Assembly: GCA_014338405.1 (NCBI GenBank)
Contig: JTDE01000135.1
Location: 186,281-250,280 of the forward strand
From: Paragonimus skrjabini miyazakii
Taxonomy: Eukaryota; Platyhelminthes; Trematoda; Plagiorchiida; Troglotrematidae
Direction of reading: 5' to 3'
DNA: 64,000 nt
Of this stretch, positions 13,198 to 27,027 are shown one piece after another. How positions within the stretch are numbered: position 1 is the stretch's first letter; each line of letters begins with the position of its first letter. The translations under genes and the position numbers were made by a program. The notes beneath the pieces are model-generated. The model was not told where the DNA came from. It made no database searches and saw nothing but the letters and a program-made list of their open reading frames with translations.

Positions 13198-13509
13198 TCA
13201 CTGGTGCGTCAGTACGAACCTAAACGGTGGCAGTTTATATACAAAACAATCAGGGGTTGAGAATGGATAGTCAGTCGGTGGATCAGGAAAGGTCATCAAG
13301 TTCATGACAGGGTCAGTTTGATGAACAAGTGTCACTGTGTGCAAGGATGGCTTCAGCCGATTGATTGTAACCCTTTCAGCAAACAGCAAGTATTTTTGGC
13401 TGAAATGACGCAATAGGAATATGAATGTACAGGCTGAGTTACTAACGTGAACAGTGATCAAGACATGTTTGGTGACAACGACGAGATTGACCCCCGAACC
13501 GTCACTCAC
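13198..13509 (-). mobile_element. Possible Ty3/gypsy pol C-terminal remnant
   Basis: The minus-strand frame (103 codons) contains RVTINRLKPS near residues 47-56. This matches the short motif that follows the integrase chromodomain-like or SH3-like tail in many Ty3/gypsy polyproteins (pattern V-S/T-I-D/N-R-L-K-P-A). A proline-rich tail with PDPPTDYPFSTPD follows, as is usual at the end of such polyproteins. I could not identify an integrase core in the upstream minus-strand sequence (13510-14430), so this is either a small isolated fragment or chance. The frame ends at a stop at 13198. No LTR could be delimited by eye. Confidence 0.4.
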
Positions 13510-15234
13510 TCTTCACTGTGAATCATCGACAGTTGTCTGGGCACCGTTGTATGTACGATTACATTACACGTCTATTACACCTAGTAAAGGGTCCAATGGA
13601 CAGTATAGCTGTGTAGTTAGTTCTCTTATTCGGTCGAAGAGTCTGGCTTGTTAGCTCAGAGAAAGTTTACCAAGGATCAATCTTAGACCCACAGTTCCTT
13701 TGTGACGTTACCAGCGTGCAGTGGGAACGGTGATTTCGCAACCGCAAACCACTTCAATTCTTCGAAATACTGCAACCACTTACATGATTATTCTGCTTCA
13801 CAGACATCTCTGATTTGTACCTTTCGTGCATAAATCAACTCAACTGGTCTACAGCATATTAGAAACGACAATATTCTTGTTGTTATCCGCATGTCTTATA
13901 TAGTCTAATGTTTCACGTTCGTGACTGAAGACAGTAAACGAAATGTTAACATCTTAAGATGTATGTCCTCTATCGTTATTAGTGAGTATTAAGAGTACAT
14001 AATTAGTGATATTACAGTTTGTTTCTTGAACATGCCATGAAGGACGATGAATAAATTTGGTTGAAAAAGCTATAGAGTCATTTGAGAAACTTGTTGAAAT
14101 GAGAATTTCTTCCATGTAGACCGCTAGTCACAGTCATAGAAAGGTTCACTGATATCCATTGGGCTCAATCTTCTGAATAAGATGATCTGCCGAATAAGTG
14201 GATTGGAGTTACTGACGAGCCTAAATGGAATACTTGCAAAAGTACAGAGAAGAACTATGGTACAGATTCGTCAAAGCCAAACTGAAAGCGATTTTCAGGC
14301 TTACGGATTCATGCGCAATGACTGTGTTGTAATAGGGTGACACTGACGTAAGCGCGGTCCCAAACGGAAGATGGTGACGTGCAACTCGAAGGTGAAAAGC
14401 TGTAAAAGCAGACGGGCCATCAAGCCGCATCTGAATTTATGTTCATGCTATTGGATCACGACTGAACAATGTCAAAGCCCTTCTCACATACCAACCTCAG
14501 TTTTCAACAGATTACATCGCTGTCTAACGTATATTTTTTAGTATTCATTTTTAATATTACCTCAAACATACTTATCCTTCAGCCGATAAACTGCATTGAG
14601 AAACAAGAGAGGTACTACTGATGTTCCAAAGTCAGACTTGTCCATTGCTGGATACGTTAAGTTAACTGAGACAGTGTTTCACTGGTTAACAAGAAAAGCA
14701 TACCACGGTGAATGAATCATAAGACGACAGTCTATTACTAGCGGATCAGTCAAGATACTGGTCAACTAAAGTTTTACCTCTTCCACTAATCCGTGAAAAC
14801 CTATATATATATATACATATGAATATATACATATACCACTGCTAAGCTTCCTTGATACTGAAGTTGCTAACAGCAAAGGATCAAGTTGTCCCAGCAACGG
14901 ACCTTTAAGATGGTTTAGTTGAGATAACATTAGTTACCGTATTCCCTCACTTTGTGGATACACACTACTTGTCCATATCAAACAGTGAACTCATAATACA
15001 TGTCTACTGCCTACACCAAATTTTACTGCTGCATGAAGCACATGTTATGCTTATCGTTATGGAGCACGAGACATTACAGTATGCTTGAAGAGATTCAAAG
15101 ATGATCACACCATGAGATGTATTTGCACGCCAACGTTATCGTTGCCTTTCATCCGTTAAAACTACCTTAAATTCGTGAAGATAAAAATGAATGGACCTTA
15201 TAGCCGGAGAACAAATGACCCATGAAAAAATATA
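13510..15234. other. Non-coding stretch
   Basis: No supported gene. It contains a TA-rich microsatellite at 14802-14836, and the minus-strand frame 14221-14430 shows no domain. Confidence 0.4.
14802..14836. repeat. TA/TACA microsatellite
   Basis: Alternating TA units interrupted by CA and GA, with a slightly imperfect dyad. Simple sequence repeat. Confidence 0.9.
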
Positions 15235-15378
15235 AATGGATAACTGCAGTCCCTTTTAAGATACTGTTGTCTGATCAAAATCGACACAACGTACGTTCAA
15301 AGACGAGAACGGAACTTGTTGGTGAACAGTTTTATGTTCGAGTGAATATCTTCTTCAAAGATTACAGCCAACTCAAGG
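15235..15378 (+). CDS. Weak candidate internal exon (unknown, FERM-like end?)
   Basis: An open frame runs into a strong splice-donor sequence (AACTCAAG followed by GTAAGAAG) at about 15378/15379. A weak acceptor (ATAACTGCAG) lies near 15247. The last residues read FYVRVNIFFKDYSQLK, which loosely recalls the F1/F2 junction of FERM domains, where a run like RVKFFP-D-P-QL precedes the next lobe. The likeness is short and was judged by eye. If real, the exon would end in phase 0 and lie on the same strand as the PDZ exon about 20 kb downstream; proteins combining FERM and PDZ domains exist. It could equally be a chance frame beside a chance GTAAGA. Confidence 0.2.
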
Positions 15379-18300
15379 TAAGAAGATGCCTACCTCAAAG
15401 AGTTAGTTTAGGCACCTATGGTGTAGCCGTTGGATTTTCATGCAGCCTGATGAAAACAAAAAAAATTGGTCACTGACACACAATGTCTCAACAATACTTT
15501 GATGGTCACATTTTGTGTCAATGAAGATTTCATCCCTTCCTCCTAAAAGGTTTTACTCGATAAACTGCAATTAGATTCAGATTCATATTTTTGTTGTAAC
15601 CCAGTCCAGGAATTATTTCGTTTTAGAGAAGGGGCAACTTAGTGTACAACACCTTTCGGTCGATAAGCTGAAGAGTAAGCACATAAATCAATAAAGATGT
15701 ACTTACTAGTTACCGTATATTGCATTTTTTCCTTGAAATTTCCACATCTTGTGTAGGTCTGCTCTGTTGTTATTTCTAAACATGTTATATTCTAAGTGGT
15801 CTGTTGATCTAACTGTGCTAATTTTTTCTGAGGACAGCGTTTAAGTCTTCAGTTCTTCAAAACCTTAAATTTCGCACTCATTGTTGTCTAGTCTTAAGAT
15901 GATTATTGTACTCCCAATCAATTTTCATGGTTGGTAGATATTTGGCATCTACCATGAACACAAGTGCTGCAACCAGTTAGGAATTACAGCGACTGGAAAA
16001 CTGTTACAACCGACGGATAAAAACTGATCAGAATTATACTGAAATGAATCAACCCGCAGGCAGCAGACAACTGCAATTAGAAACTGATTGTTGCTTATCA
16101 AATAAATGTACCAAATGAAAGTACATCACTCATGAACGATAAGTGAAGCAACTAACAAGCTCAGGCACTTTTTGGTTGTCCCAATAATGAACTAACGTGT
16201 CCAAAAGCTTGTATTTCGAAATCAGAGTACGTTTCCATGGCAGTGCTATTTGTAGTTTTTATGTTTCCGCGTCAGATTATAACCTATTTCGCCAAACTCA
16301 CTTCGACCAAACGGTTTACTGGAGAGAGATTAAGAACTGAATCTACAAATCCATTTTAAAAACTGAACTACTCCGCCACATATTTGACTCCAGTACTCGA
16401 CTTTTTACTGGCTGTTTTTAAAGCAGTCATTTCAACTACCACATTTGTTTAACCCGACAGTCTCTTTCCATGGATGTTGACATGGCTGACCCCATAAAAC
16501 GTTTCCTCATATTATATTGCTCACTGAAGTATGTGACCGTCATGTGTTGTAAACTGTGTAGTAGTGCATTCAACACATGGGCATTTTGAAGCCGATTATC
16601 TGGCTGTACACTTAAAAGGAAGCAAACGGGAAGATCGAGTTCCGGTAAAATTTTAAAGAAACATGGATAATTATTGTTAAAGCACATGTATGTTCCATCA
16701 ACTAGTGTGGTATGAAATGGAAACTGACGTTAAAAGCATAATACCCTATAAGGCCTACGATAGCTAGGTCAGCAGAACAGTCAATGATTGTCCAATAGAT
16801 TCATGCAACCCACCTCTGGCATTTGGAATTATTATGGTTTGAAAATGGGTCGAGACAAACCACTAGGGAATTCCTCCTGTTTGAACAGTTACAGATGACT
16901 GCTGTCTGACATTTTCCGCCGATTAGAAATAGTAAATCATAATTGCTGGTATTTGAAAAGTGTGTTGAACTCATGAATTCTTGATTGCGGCAAATGTAGT
17001 AATTGAACAGCCAACCGGAGAGTCGAAAATGGTTTCACAAAACCGTTGCAGCAGACAACCAAAATTGACGTTATTCAATAAGGGTTAAGGAAGAAAGCAA
17101 GTGATTCAACGGACTTGTGGGCTGGCCTGAAAAGAATACGAATGAAAGGCAGATCTAACAATGCTCGACCCCCTCCCTGTAGACAAACACCATGTTGCCA
17201 TTCCTCTATCACGAAATCATACTATTTGATGTGCATTATTTAGAGTTAAGTCAGGCTACCGTGAGACAAGTTACTCAACAGTTCTTCAAATGCGACGCAA
17301 CTGGATTTTGGAATTTCAACCATATAATCATGACTGGAATGAGCTAATCAAGTGATCTTTTCACCAGTCGGTTGTAGAGGGTATCACGCACAGATTAACA
17401 GTTGAAATGGATAGCGTCGTTCTTTTGGACAGTTAACTCTGAACACTCCAGTATGGACGCGTCGAAGCTCACAAAATCCACGCCAAAGCGATGGATACCA
17501 CGTTGACTTGACTTTACGGATGTTAAAACACTGCACTTCTTGTCAACCAAATGTTCTGTCAGGAAACTCCTATTGCCCCCTTCACTATTCTTGGTCCATT
17601 GGGGTACATTAAGTATCTCATCCTAGCGTTACTGAAACCTTCATTTGCAAGTGGTCATTCACAGCCTGCTAGCTTTTCTGCAGAGATGAAAGATATTTTT
17701 GCTCGGTTTACATACCCTTCATGCTTAGTACGACAGTTCGCGATTATCTGAACACAGGTACTCACAAGTTGTTTTACATCAGGTCGGTCATATGCAGCCA
17801 CCGTGGACTGGATGTGCCAGGGGTTGGCTACGGAAGTAGATCGGGTTTAGTCCAGTGCTTATTTGGAGGCAACTTTTGTGTGCAAGTAGAAATCCCAAGT
17901 GGAGGAATCTCCGAAAGTCTGACTGATTTACGATTCAGCTGACCTATAAAGAAGCCACTGCAAACGCAAGTTTGATTTTTCAACCGGTACCCTGAATGCC
18001 AGACCTGTTGCAATCATGGTTCTTCTTTATATACAACCCATTAAGTTTCATAAGACAAGGCGACATAGTATTACACGCGTCACCTTACGGTGGAACATGA
18101 CCCAGTCAGGGTTTCCACGATTCAGCTTCTTGGATCATCTACTTTGTAACATTGTAATAGCCAACCATCTTGATTTTTTTCTTCATGTGATATATACATA
18201 AGGTTGGACATTACAACCTAACTTCATTTCGCTCGATTCGGTCAATGTCACATGTGACTGGTCTAAAGTTAACAAATTTCGTATACCTCTCATGTGACGA

Positions 18301-21300
18301 GTAGTTACCAAACTCTTCCCAGAAATGGTCGTGTTGGTTCTCAGAAGGACTTGACGTAACCTGAAATGGATTACGCTGAAAATCACAAAGTTAAGATTAT
18401 AAAATTTTACTCAATATAGTCCTCCCCAAATAATAGAGTAGGCAGGTACAATTTCGAACGCCAGTTTTGTTAAAGGCTTGCGTTGATGCAGACATGTAGC
18501 CGTGAAGCGCGCATTTTTCTGAACGCATACATCCAGAGTGGATAATCAACGCCAAACTTTTCCAACTTGAGCAAGTATATTTGGTGTGGACCAGCCGTTA
18601 ATCAACCCAATTTATGCTGATTATCGTTAGCACCATTCACTAACTATTCTCGAAAGCTTGCTCACAGAAGTGAATTATGTGCTTTCCTACAAAATGTAAA
18701 ACAGCAATTAATTTGAGAAAGCTAATCCTTTTCGTGTCTGAGGTAGGCGATATTTTCCTTCAATGCAATTGTTTATAAACGAACGGTCTATCAGCTAGCT
18801 TAGAACAAGAGCATCTTTCTCCCACATAGGATGACAAACTTTAGCAGTTGTATCCATTAGTAAACCTCTGATGTTCTCACATCCGTCCTCGCACCGAGTC
18901 TTCAAATTACGTTTTTCGGTTGATATTCAATAAGTTATTTCCAGCCAGTGGCTGTTTGACAATGAACAGCATAACTTTAATATTCTATACCTCGTGAGTC
19001 TTACTTGCAAAGTTCTCATACTAGCCCACTAATGGACCACAGAAAGCATTACATCTCAATGGAATATGACTGATCAGGCAAAGCTAGATATATATCCATT
19101 TCAATCCGATACACTGGCCCCGTTCTACATTGATGATCACTTTACCAACCGTTCCAGACAAACACTTACCACTTAGGGTCTAAAGCTTTTAGGTAACACA
19201 TCGCTTTACTGATTCTGAGCGAATGTTCTCTGCAACATCACGAACATGACTGTTTACATGTGAACATGATCAAGCTAATTGGCACAGTAAATCAAAAGAA
19301 GGGTCGGAGTCTCAAAGTTCACACTCATAAATTTTGCCGTGAAAGCGACAAACTTACAAGTAACCCCCATTGAATACAACATTGGATGAAACTTTTAAGA
19401 AGTAGCAGTGTCAGCAAAACTCACCGTTTACTTAAAGCATTGAATGCAATGTATGGAAAGTGTTTATTTGATACTATTAGTGCGGAACGGTCACAGTCAA
19501 ATGTGCAACAAACTGCCAACTATTCTGGGACGTCAAGCATTTGCCTGTAATTTGTTGTTTCAAACTTGCCCGTTGTCTTGTGTGAACCGAATGTTGTATA
19601 CATCTGTAAAGATGCTGTAAAATGTGCTTTGGCATATATCATCCGAAATTAGCCTACCATCTTCCATATCCACATTCATTTCAAGGATCTATTTTACGTT
19701 AACGCTCAGTGATCCTCATTTGGTCATAAAAGTGAGTCAATGATTTTAACGCATACGCTACAGCCTAACCTTAATGATAACATTTGCGCAAAGCAAAACG
19801 AATGGTTCAAAAGTCAGAAACTAGGAGCCAAAATCTTGGAACAGCGCACTCCCACGTGTCCTTGTGACAAGTATACTGCGACTTATAAGGCACTTCAAAA
19901 GTCTCGGAGCCTTTAATCCGCTACACTACAGATTCTGCATATGTGTATGACAAGGTTTCAAGTAACCAAGTGTTATTTCATCATAGCAGCTGAGTCAAGT
20001 ATAACTAAAAATTAAAGTGATGATAACGTTGAGCATAAAGTTTCTCAACTTTGGACATACCAACATTCTTGTTGAGTGTAGGGTGTTTGGCTCGGTGACT
20101 TTTTCATATAAACTGTTCACCATAATGGTCATTCAGACTGCTTCACTTCACGTAAGGCTAATGAACTGGCAAACAGTACCCCTAAAACTTGCGTAGCTAC
20201 TGTTATCATACAAGATTAAAGGTATTGTCACAGTCATATCACACTTCAAACAATTAATACTAGTCAAGCAAATGGTTGTGATTACTTCACATCAGGAGGA
20301 GGTTTGAGTTGCTTGGCTGTTGTTTCTAGAACTAGTTGTAAACCTACTTGTGTTTGCTACCTCAAGAGTCTTAGTAAAATGACGATAAACTATGAGATAC
20401 TTACCTAGTGAATAAATGAATCTGCAATGCTTTCTTACGGGGCAAATGTGATAGACAGGGCAAGCTGCCGAGGCCCAAGATGTAGTCTTTTTAACCAGTA
20501 AGCATACTTTACCTTTGGATGAAGCATTTGCAATATACTGCTAGTGTACAAAACATACTTCAGCTAGCCCAGCAGCAAAGTTATATTCGTGCTAGAAAAT
20601 CAATTGTTTGGATTTTTCTGCTTTGTGGCTGTAACTTCTGGTAATTTGATTGTATACATTACATTTGTTCTAAGCGTTAACATCTTGTCCGCTAATATGC
20701 AAGTTTTTCGTTGTGAGTTACAATTATCAGTGATACGCTTCAGCCGTTATGATCGATATTGCGTGTATTCACTGTTTCTTATTCGATCCGCCTAAAATTT
20801 AAAGGGAGGGTATCAATACATCTTAATACGATTTATATTGGTTCGATTGTGTTCTTACGTATTAGCCTTTATGTTTTTCATTGATTCCGGTTATACACAT
20901 TTGGTTCAATTACTTAATTAATTATTCGACGACTAATTCGATTGTTTAGTATAGCGTTCCAGTATCAAAATATAAATATGTATAGAACTGAAGTAAAGAT
21001 GAAGGTCACAGAAGAACAGTAAAGCCTGATACAATCAAAATGAAATCCATACCTATACTTGGATGAGGATGTTGTAAAATAATCGGAGAGCTTAAATTAA
21101 ACGAATGACTCAAAACAAAGAAACATTTGGATGCCACTTTGTTTCACGCTGCAGTAATCTGAAGGGATAAAATTACTAACATGTCCACGGAACTTTCAAC
21201 CATGTTCTGTGATTGTCTCGATAGTTTAGCAGAATGACGTGTATTCCAACCATGGCAAACTATGGAAAACATCACGTTGAAGATAAATTCGGTGTGGGAA

Positions 21301-23887
21301 CATGCAAGCTTTAACAAAGCAAAGCATTGGGCGATGGGAGATTGGAAAACCTATAAGCTACAAAAAAAGAAGATTCTGTCGAAAGCTTTGTCTATGTAAA
21401 GAGGATCTGTTATACAGTTGCTCACACTAACCTACAGTCATATGGCATGGTGAAATCAAGATAACGGTCGACTATTTCGTTGAATAGACCAATCGAACTA
21501 AAAGATGGCGTATCTGCTACTTATCTTTTATTAGTGAAAACAAAATATCGATGGGTTCAAAGGCGCTAGATAACTGTTTGATGGACTGTGACTACTTTCA
21601 CTATTAAGTGAACATAAAACAACACAATTTGACGTAGAAGCCATCTATATTGGAAAGCCAAATGATAAAAGGAATGCTTCCTGTCGAACACCAAGACCCG
21701 TGACGAGTGAGAATGTAGATTGATTATCTAAGCTGGCACATGGCAAACAATTCGTAAAATAGTTGTAGAATGTAGGTAACCAATGACTTTACACCAGAAT
21801 ATTAGAAAGTGATGATTAACGTTTGATCACTGTTGTTGTCACACTCATCAGAGTCAAAGCCGAGGACATGACAAGCTGTGCGTACATTCGTCATTGTATC
21901 CAGTGGCGCGAGAAGACATTTTCGGATTTCCACGCCGTAAGAGTGTGTGAAATTGAGCTGAAACTAGGTGCTGGCACATTGCATTATGTTACCTACAAAA
22001 GAGTAATTTTGTGACATGATGATGGTTGGATAGAGATTATCATAAAACGGCGTACATTCTCCAGGAATAATTGGTGAGAACCGTGCTTGCTCTTCTATTA
22101 TGCTAGTTACGAAACCGTCCAGTTTTCAATAAATAACCTGAATGAATCACTGAAAAGAAATAACTGCAGTGAGAACTGCGTAGGAGGTATTCGCTGACAT
22201 GTTAAAGTTACAGTTCGACAGTTTGGCATCTACTACAGGTTTATTGCAAGATTAGTGTGTTCCACAGTGCATCAACAAAATTTCACATGTTTTAAAACGG
22301 ATTGTTTCACTCAAACTTCTACAGGTGTACACCAAGTTTATTTTTTAAAGCAGACCTCATCAATGGATGATATGTTGTGTTATAAGCCTTTCTCTATGTC
22401 AAGAAGGTCCACTCTAGGGCCACAAAAATTTCGTTAGAATACCAGGTTACTTTTCGAGTCATCACAGCCAGTAGGCATAGAATTATTTTTTTAAAATAAG
22501 CTACATTATAATTCCGTTCACTTAAGGTTGACAAGTCTTACGAAAAAGAATGCGGGCGTGTGAAGAGTATCCAAATGGCCTTACTGAAGACGACAGAAGA
22601 ACGTTTCATAATTGTATGGTAAGCTTTGTCCAGTAGTGAGCACACGTCTTAATAAATACTAGCTCCAGATACGAATATATCGCGTAAAAAAGTAATTTTA
22701 TGGTGTCAACACTGGTCGAGACTGCTTGTAAAAAACAATGTTTCAAATGACTTCTTGGGGTCTGTTGGAAAACTTTAAAAAATTTTGATCCCACTGGTGA
22801 GATAGTTGGGATACGCGTAAATGTGGTGCACGCAACATTTACAAAAAGTTCTTGGGTCGATGTGCAACACGAACTGAACTGACAAGTTCTTCAACATGAG
22901 TGCACATAGTTAACTCAAATGATATGATATTCCATTAAGTGGTTTGCATAGAATAAAGGAACGATATGGATCGATGATGTTAGACTTTCTGATTATGTGG
23001 CTTGTTGATCAAGCAGTTATTCATAGGCGATTAAACAAGATTCAACCCAATCCTCTAATGTGTCCCTTAGTGTACAATGTTGCTGATTTGGTTCACTTGT
23101 AAAAAACTAAATTATCAAACCGGAAAGTACTTTTTTCCCTCGCAGTCATTCAACCACTGGCGAAGCACCCACCAGTATAGAATTTTAAAGCGATCACCTT
23201 CAGAGCCCCTGAAACGGTACTGAAAGACCACCATTCTAATGTCATCGCTATCGTCTGAATGGAGCTTCAGGAGATCCCTATGTACTTGTATTGAAACCTG
23301 TGTCACATGGTTTCCACGTGTTAGAGATTTGTTGGTTGACCACAGAGCAGATCCGGAGCACGGAAGCACTCGCAGCCCTATTAAGTCTCGGAGATGGTCC
23401 AACAATTTACACCATCTGAATCTCATTTTCATTTCTCAGTTATTTTGTCCGCGATTTACCCCGTTGTTGTTGATGATGATGTTCTTACCTTGTGTTGACT
23501 GGGTACTCTGAGATTGCTTTGGATGGATGCAGTGCTGGCAGTGATTGTGAACATTTGTTGTTAAGGGCGTAAGTGTATTAATGTAGTTGGGTCATACTTC
23601 TAGCTGGTTACTTAGACTGCAAGCAACTTTTCATCAGTGCAATCTGGAAACCCCAGTTTGTAGTATAAGTTCAACGTTAAAATTCTAATCAACATTTGGT
23701 CCAAATTCCCAGTCTTCTAATCTTTTCCCTAAAACAAAATAAAGCATCCAGACTGATAAACATAGGTTATCGGAAGTTGCATTGAAAATGCTAACTAGCA
23801 TGGTTAATACCCTTCTGTAAGCTAAGCAATCATCTGGGGAATCAAACTAACGAAACCAAACGTTCGCTGTTTAGCTCAATTGTTTTG
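15379..23887. other. Long non-coding stretch
   Basis: No supported gene, RNA or named repeat in this 8.5 kb. The segment 23115-23432 is more GC-rich and open on both strands for about 100 codons. That is typical of a dispersed repeat or an old transposon fragment, but I recognise no domain in either strand. A short hairpin (TGGTAGAT with ATCTACCA) lies near 15930-15955. Confidence 0.4.
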
Positions 23888-24282
23888 TAACATCAAATTT
23901 AGCGATGTGACAAACAACTGTTTACGATAATTTTTTCTAAAGTCAATAAAATTACATATGTTTCATCAAGACGTCATAAGATGGAACGCACAAAAAACAA
24001 GAAGTGACTGTTCGCGTGTGACAATAGAGGCTCCTACTAGACTGCACCACACTCACTGGTTAGGTCCAGACCGGTGACCAGACTGTGTGACGTAACATCC
24101 AGTCAACGTCTGGTCTGGGCCTAACCAGTTATTGTGTGCGTAGTTTACTACCAGCCTTTATTGTCAATCGCGAACAGTCATTTCTTTCTTTGCGCTCCAT
24201 TTTATGACGTTTGTGTAATTTTATTTAATTGAAAATGAATTATTAGAAACAGTTGTTCGTCACATCGTTAATTTTGATGTTA
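23888..24282. repeat. 395-bp foldback element with arms of about 180 bp
   Basis: The left arm (23888-24072) and right arm (24112-24282) are imperfect reverse complements around a 39-nt loop. Matching blocks from the ends inward include the outer TAACATCAAA, GCGATGTGAC versus ACGATGTGAC, ACAACTGTTT, ATAAAATTACA, ACGTCATAA, TGACTGTTCGCG and the innermost ACTGGTTAGG. The left arm has a small insertion of roughly 12 nt. There is no coding capacity. The structure fits a MITE or foldback transposon that was never supplied with its own transposase. Confidence 0.85.
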
Positions 24283-25182
24283 TGGGAATTTTCAGACATT
24301 TGCGTGTTTTTTAACAATTGGAAATACACGTTTGACTGCATGCAAAATACCAGTACTGAGTAACGACTGTACCTGTCTTAACAGAAAATGTCCGCAATAA
24401 AAAAATATCTGCCCACGAATTGAAAGCTGTAGAGTCGGCAGGCTAAGTATTTATTTACTAATAGATTATCAGTAAATTTGTGGACAAGTTACAAAAGGTT
24501 GTCATTATAGGCTCAGTTTCAACACATAGTGGAATATATTTAATAATTACGGAACAAATATTTAATTGTCAGTAAAGTAGACCCCTTTTATTAAAGTTTG
24601 ATAAGCCCGTCAAACCTAGAAACTTCCTTAGATGTACGGCTGCAACCGTACATTCACTGGGGTTTGCTCGCGTCGGCAAGTAGATTAATTCAGAGGAGAG
24701 GGTCCTTCCCATTCTGTGAAGCTGTTATTGTGCGCTAGTAAGGTTTATGAGATACGTGACCAGTAATCCACCGATACACGAATTATCGATTGTTTGGGCC
24801 ATAAGCTGGCACACAATATGGTTGGGAAAGAATATTTTTAATTTCACGAATGGCCACGTTCAAACCGCGAAATTTAAGTTTCACAATCGATGGCGATCAC
24901 ATACTTCGCCGTAGCCTGTTTTTCAAAAGTCCCTCAGATTGGAAACATTTTCTCTTGTCGCACGACTACTTGTCATTCCAATGTGCAGAACAGCGTATTT
25001 GCGCACACGTATACAGGCTTACACACACAAAGCTGGTTGTAAGTTTGTAACCCAACATTACTCGTCAGTCCATTCTTCCTTGTGATTTATCTGGAACGAT
25101 AATCGGTTGAACGCTCACATCCGGTGCTCCGTTTGGCAAATTTGTGTTGTGTGAACATGTTCCCTCGCGTTCGTACACCGTA

Positions 25183-25222
25183 CGTATATATGTATATATA
25201 TGTATATATGTGTTTATATATC
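25183..25222. repeat. TATATG-type microsatellite
   Basis: About 40 bp of TATA and TATG units. Simple sequence repeat. Confidence 0.9.
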
Positions 25223-25453
25223 TGTGTATCTTGTGGCATGCTAGCGCGCACGAAACTAACTGCACTCAAACTAGCCTAATGCCAAGAAGATACACGTATT
25301 CTATCCTGATCGATATGTAAGCAATAGATTATTATTACAAAGGGGTGGATGCTATTGTTCTTCGAAGACGAAGGAATTTTAAAACAGATTTATATAGTTT
25401 GTCCCTCAGAACTAACCGATTACTACAAACAAACCTTGGTGAAACACGGCTGT

Positions 25454-25471
25454 AGCAGCAGCAGCAGCAGC
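25454..25471 (+). repeat. (AGC)6 trinucleotide repeat
   Basis: Six exact AGC units. In one plus-strand frame they would encode a serine run, but that frame has no other coding support. Confidence 0.9.
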
Positions 25472-27013
25472 TATCTGATAACATTGAATCAATATCAGAG
25501 TTACTTTTATGATATAAAAATTAATAAACTACACGCATAATCGCCTGACAACTAATGACAGCGTACAGCTTTTGTTTAAAAGAAGTAAGTGCATACCAAT
25601 ACCGATTTGTATTATTACCAAGTCATCCTCAAATATGAAATTAATAACTTTCTCCTTATCAACGAGGTGTACGTAAAGCCTGCAGGGATTAGCTAAATGT
25701 GGATAGATTTCCGGGATTATACGAAGCCCAGATGAAACCGACTGATTACGCATAAATAAGTGTTTAATGTTAGTTTTTACATAAAGTCGTTCTGTGAATT
25801 TTTATCCATGAAAAATTTGAACACCGAATGTTGGACATTTCTTTATTTCGCCTGTGGTTTGATGCATCAGCTTTTGTGTACCGATGTAAGATGAAAGGTC
25901 AGCTATTCAGCCCACTTCTACTATGCATATTCGGCTGAGTTACAAGGCGGTAGCTCAATGACAGTCTCTGTTAAATGAATCCATGTCAACTACAATTGGG
26001 AGGACAGTGAAAGGTAGTTTTATGAATTAATCCATAATAAGGAGAATACATCCGTTGTCAAAAAGAAAAAGACGATAACTCTCAAAAATAGATAGTTTTG
26101 TTATCGTCTAACCTGAAACTTTCACAGTGAAAGCCTCTCCAAAGTGATTCTGCACATGGATTATAAATAGATTTGTAAGAACACCACAGTCAGGAACCAT
26201 AGTCTTTACAATTAGAGGTTGAAACCCACACCACCCAAAAACATTTGTGTTTTATAAGACAATAGCAAACTTACCTTTCGTTTCATTTATATACAACGAA
26301 CAATAACCACCATATTTTGCAATTCACAATGGCATATGCATATGGTCAAACTGAAGTAACAACCCACTACAAAACGTCAGTTGATCGTTAATCATCCTGA
26401 TGACTACCGCTCTATTAGCACAATCTTGTCTAAATGTGTCATCTGAACAAAACAGAAATGGCGCTGTTTCCGATATGTTCGAATGAGTTCCTCTCCAAAA
26501 CCCCAGCGTAAGATCACTGAAAAGTATGCAGGATGCGATGAACTACAACAAGTGTCGTAAAAATGGATTCCATCGTAAAAAGTACACGATGTGGCAAAAG
26601 TTACAGTCAGTCGTTTCGGAATTATTGATGCCATTGTAGGATTCAGCACCATAAAAATATGCTAAATATTGTGTACACATATGACGTTCAAGAAACATCA
26701 CCTATCGAGACCTTGTGCAAAACAGGAATAAATTTGATTCCAAACATTCGCATCAAGAAGCAGCAGCTTTTCGTTTTCATACGTCATGGCTGACACACTC
26801 AGTGTTTCCGGTTTCTTGTCGAAGCATCGCTAGGAGAATTAAAGTTCAACTTACCCACACATCCTGATTATCTGGATAGGTACGGCCTACCTCTTATTAT
26901 CAGTTTTTTCTGGTTACTGGCTAAGTGGAAAGACTTCCGTTCGCAAATTCGAATGTGACCTGTTTAGGTCCTGCTTGGGTTCATCAGCACTATGAAGTTT
27001 CATCTGGTATTTA

Positions 27014-27027
27014 GTGTGTGTGTGTGT
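27014..27027 (+). repeat. (GT)7 microsatellite
   Basis: Seven GT units in a row within AT-rich non-coding sequence. Confidence 0.85.
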
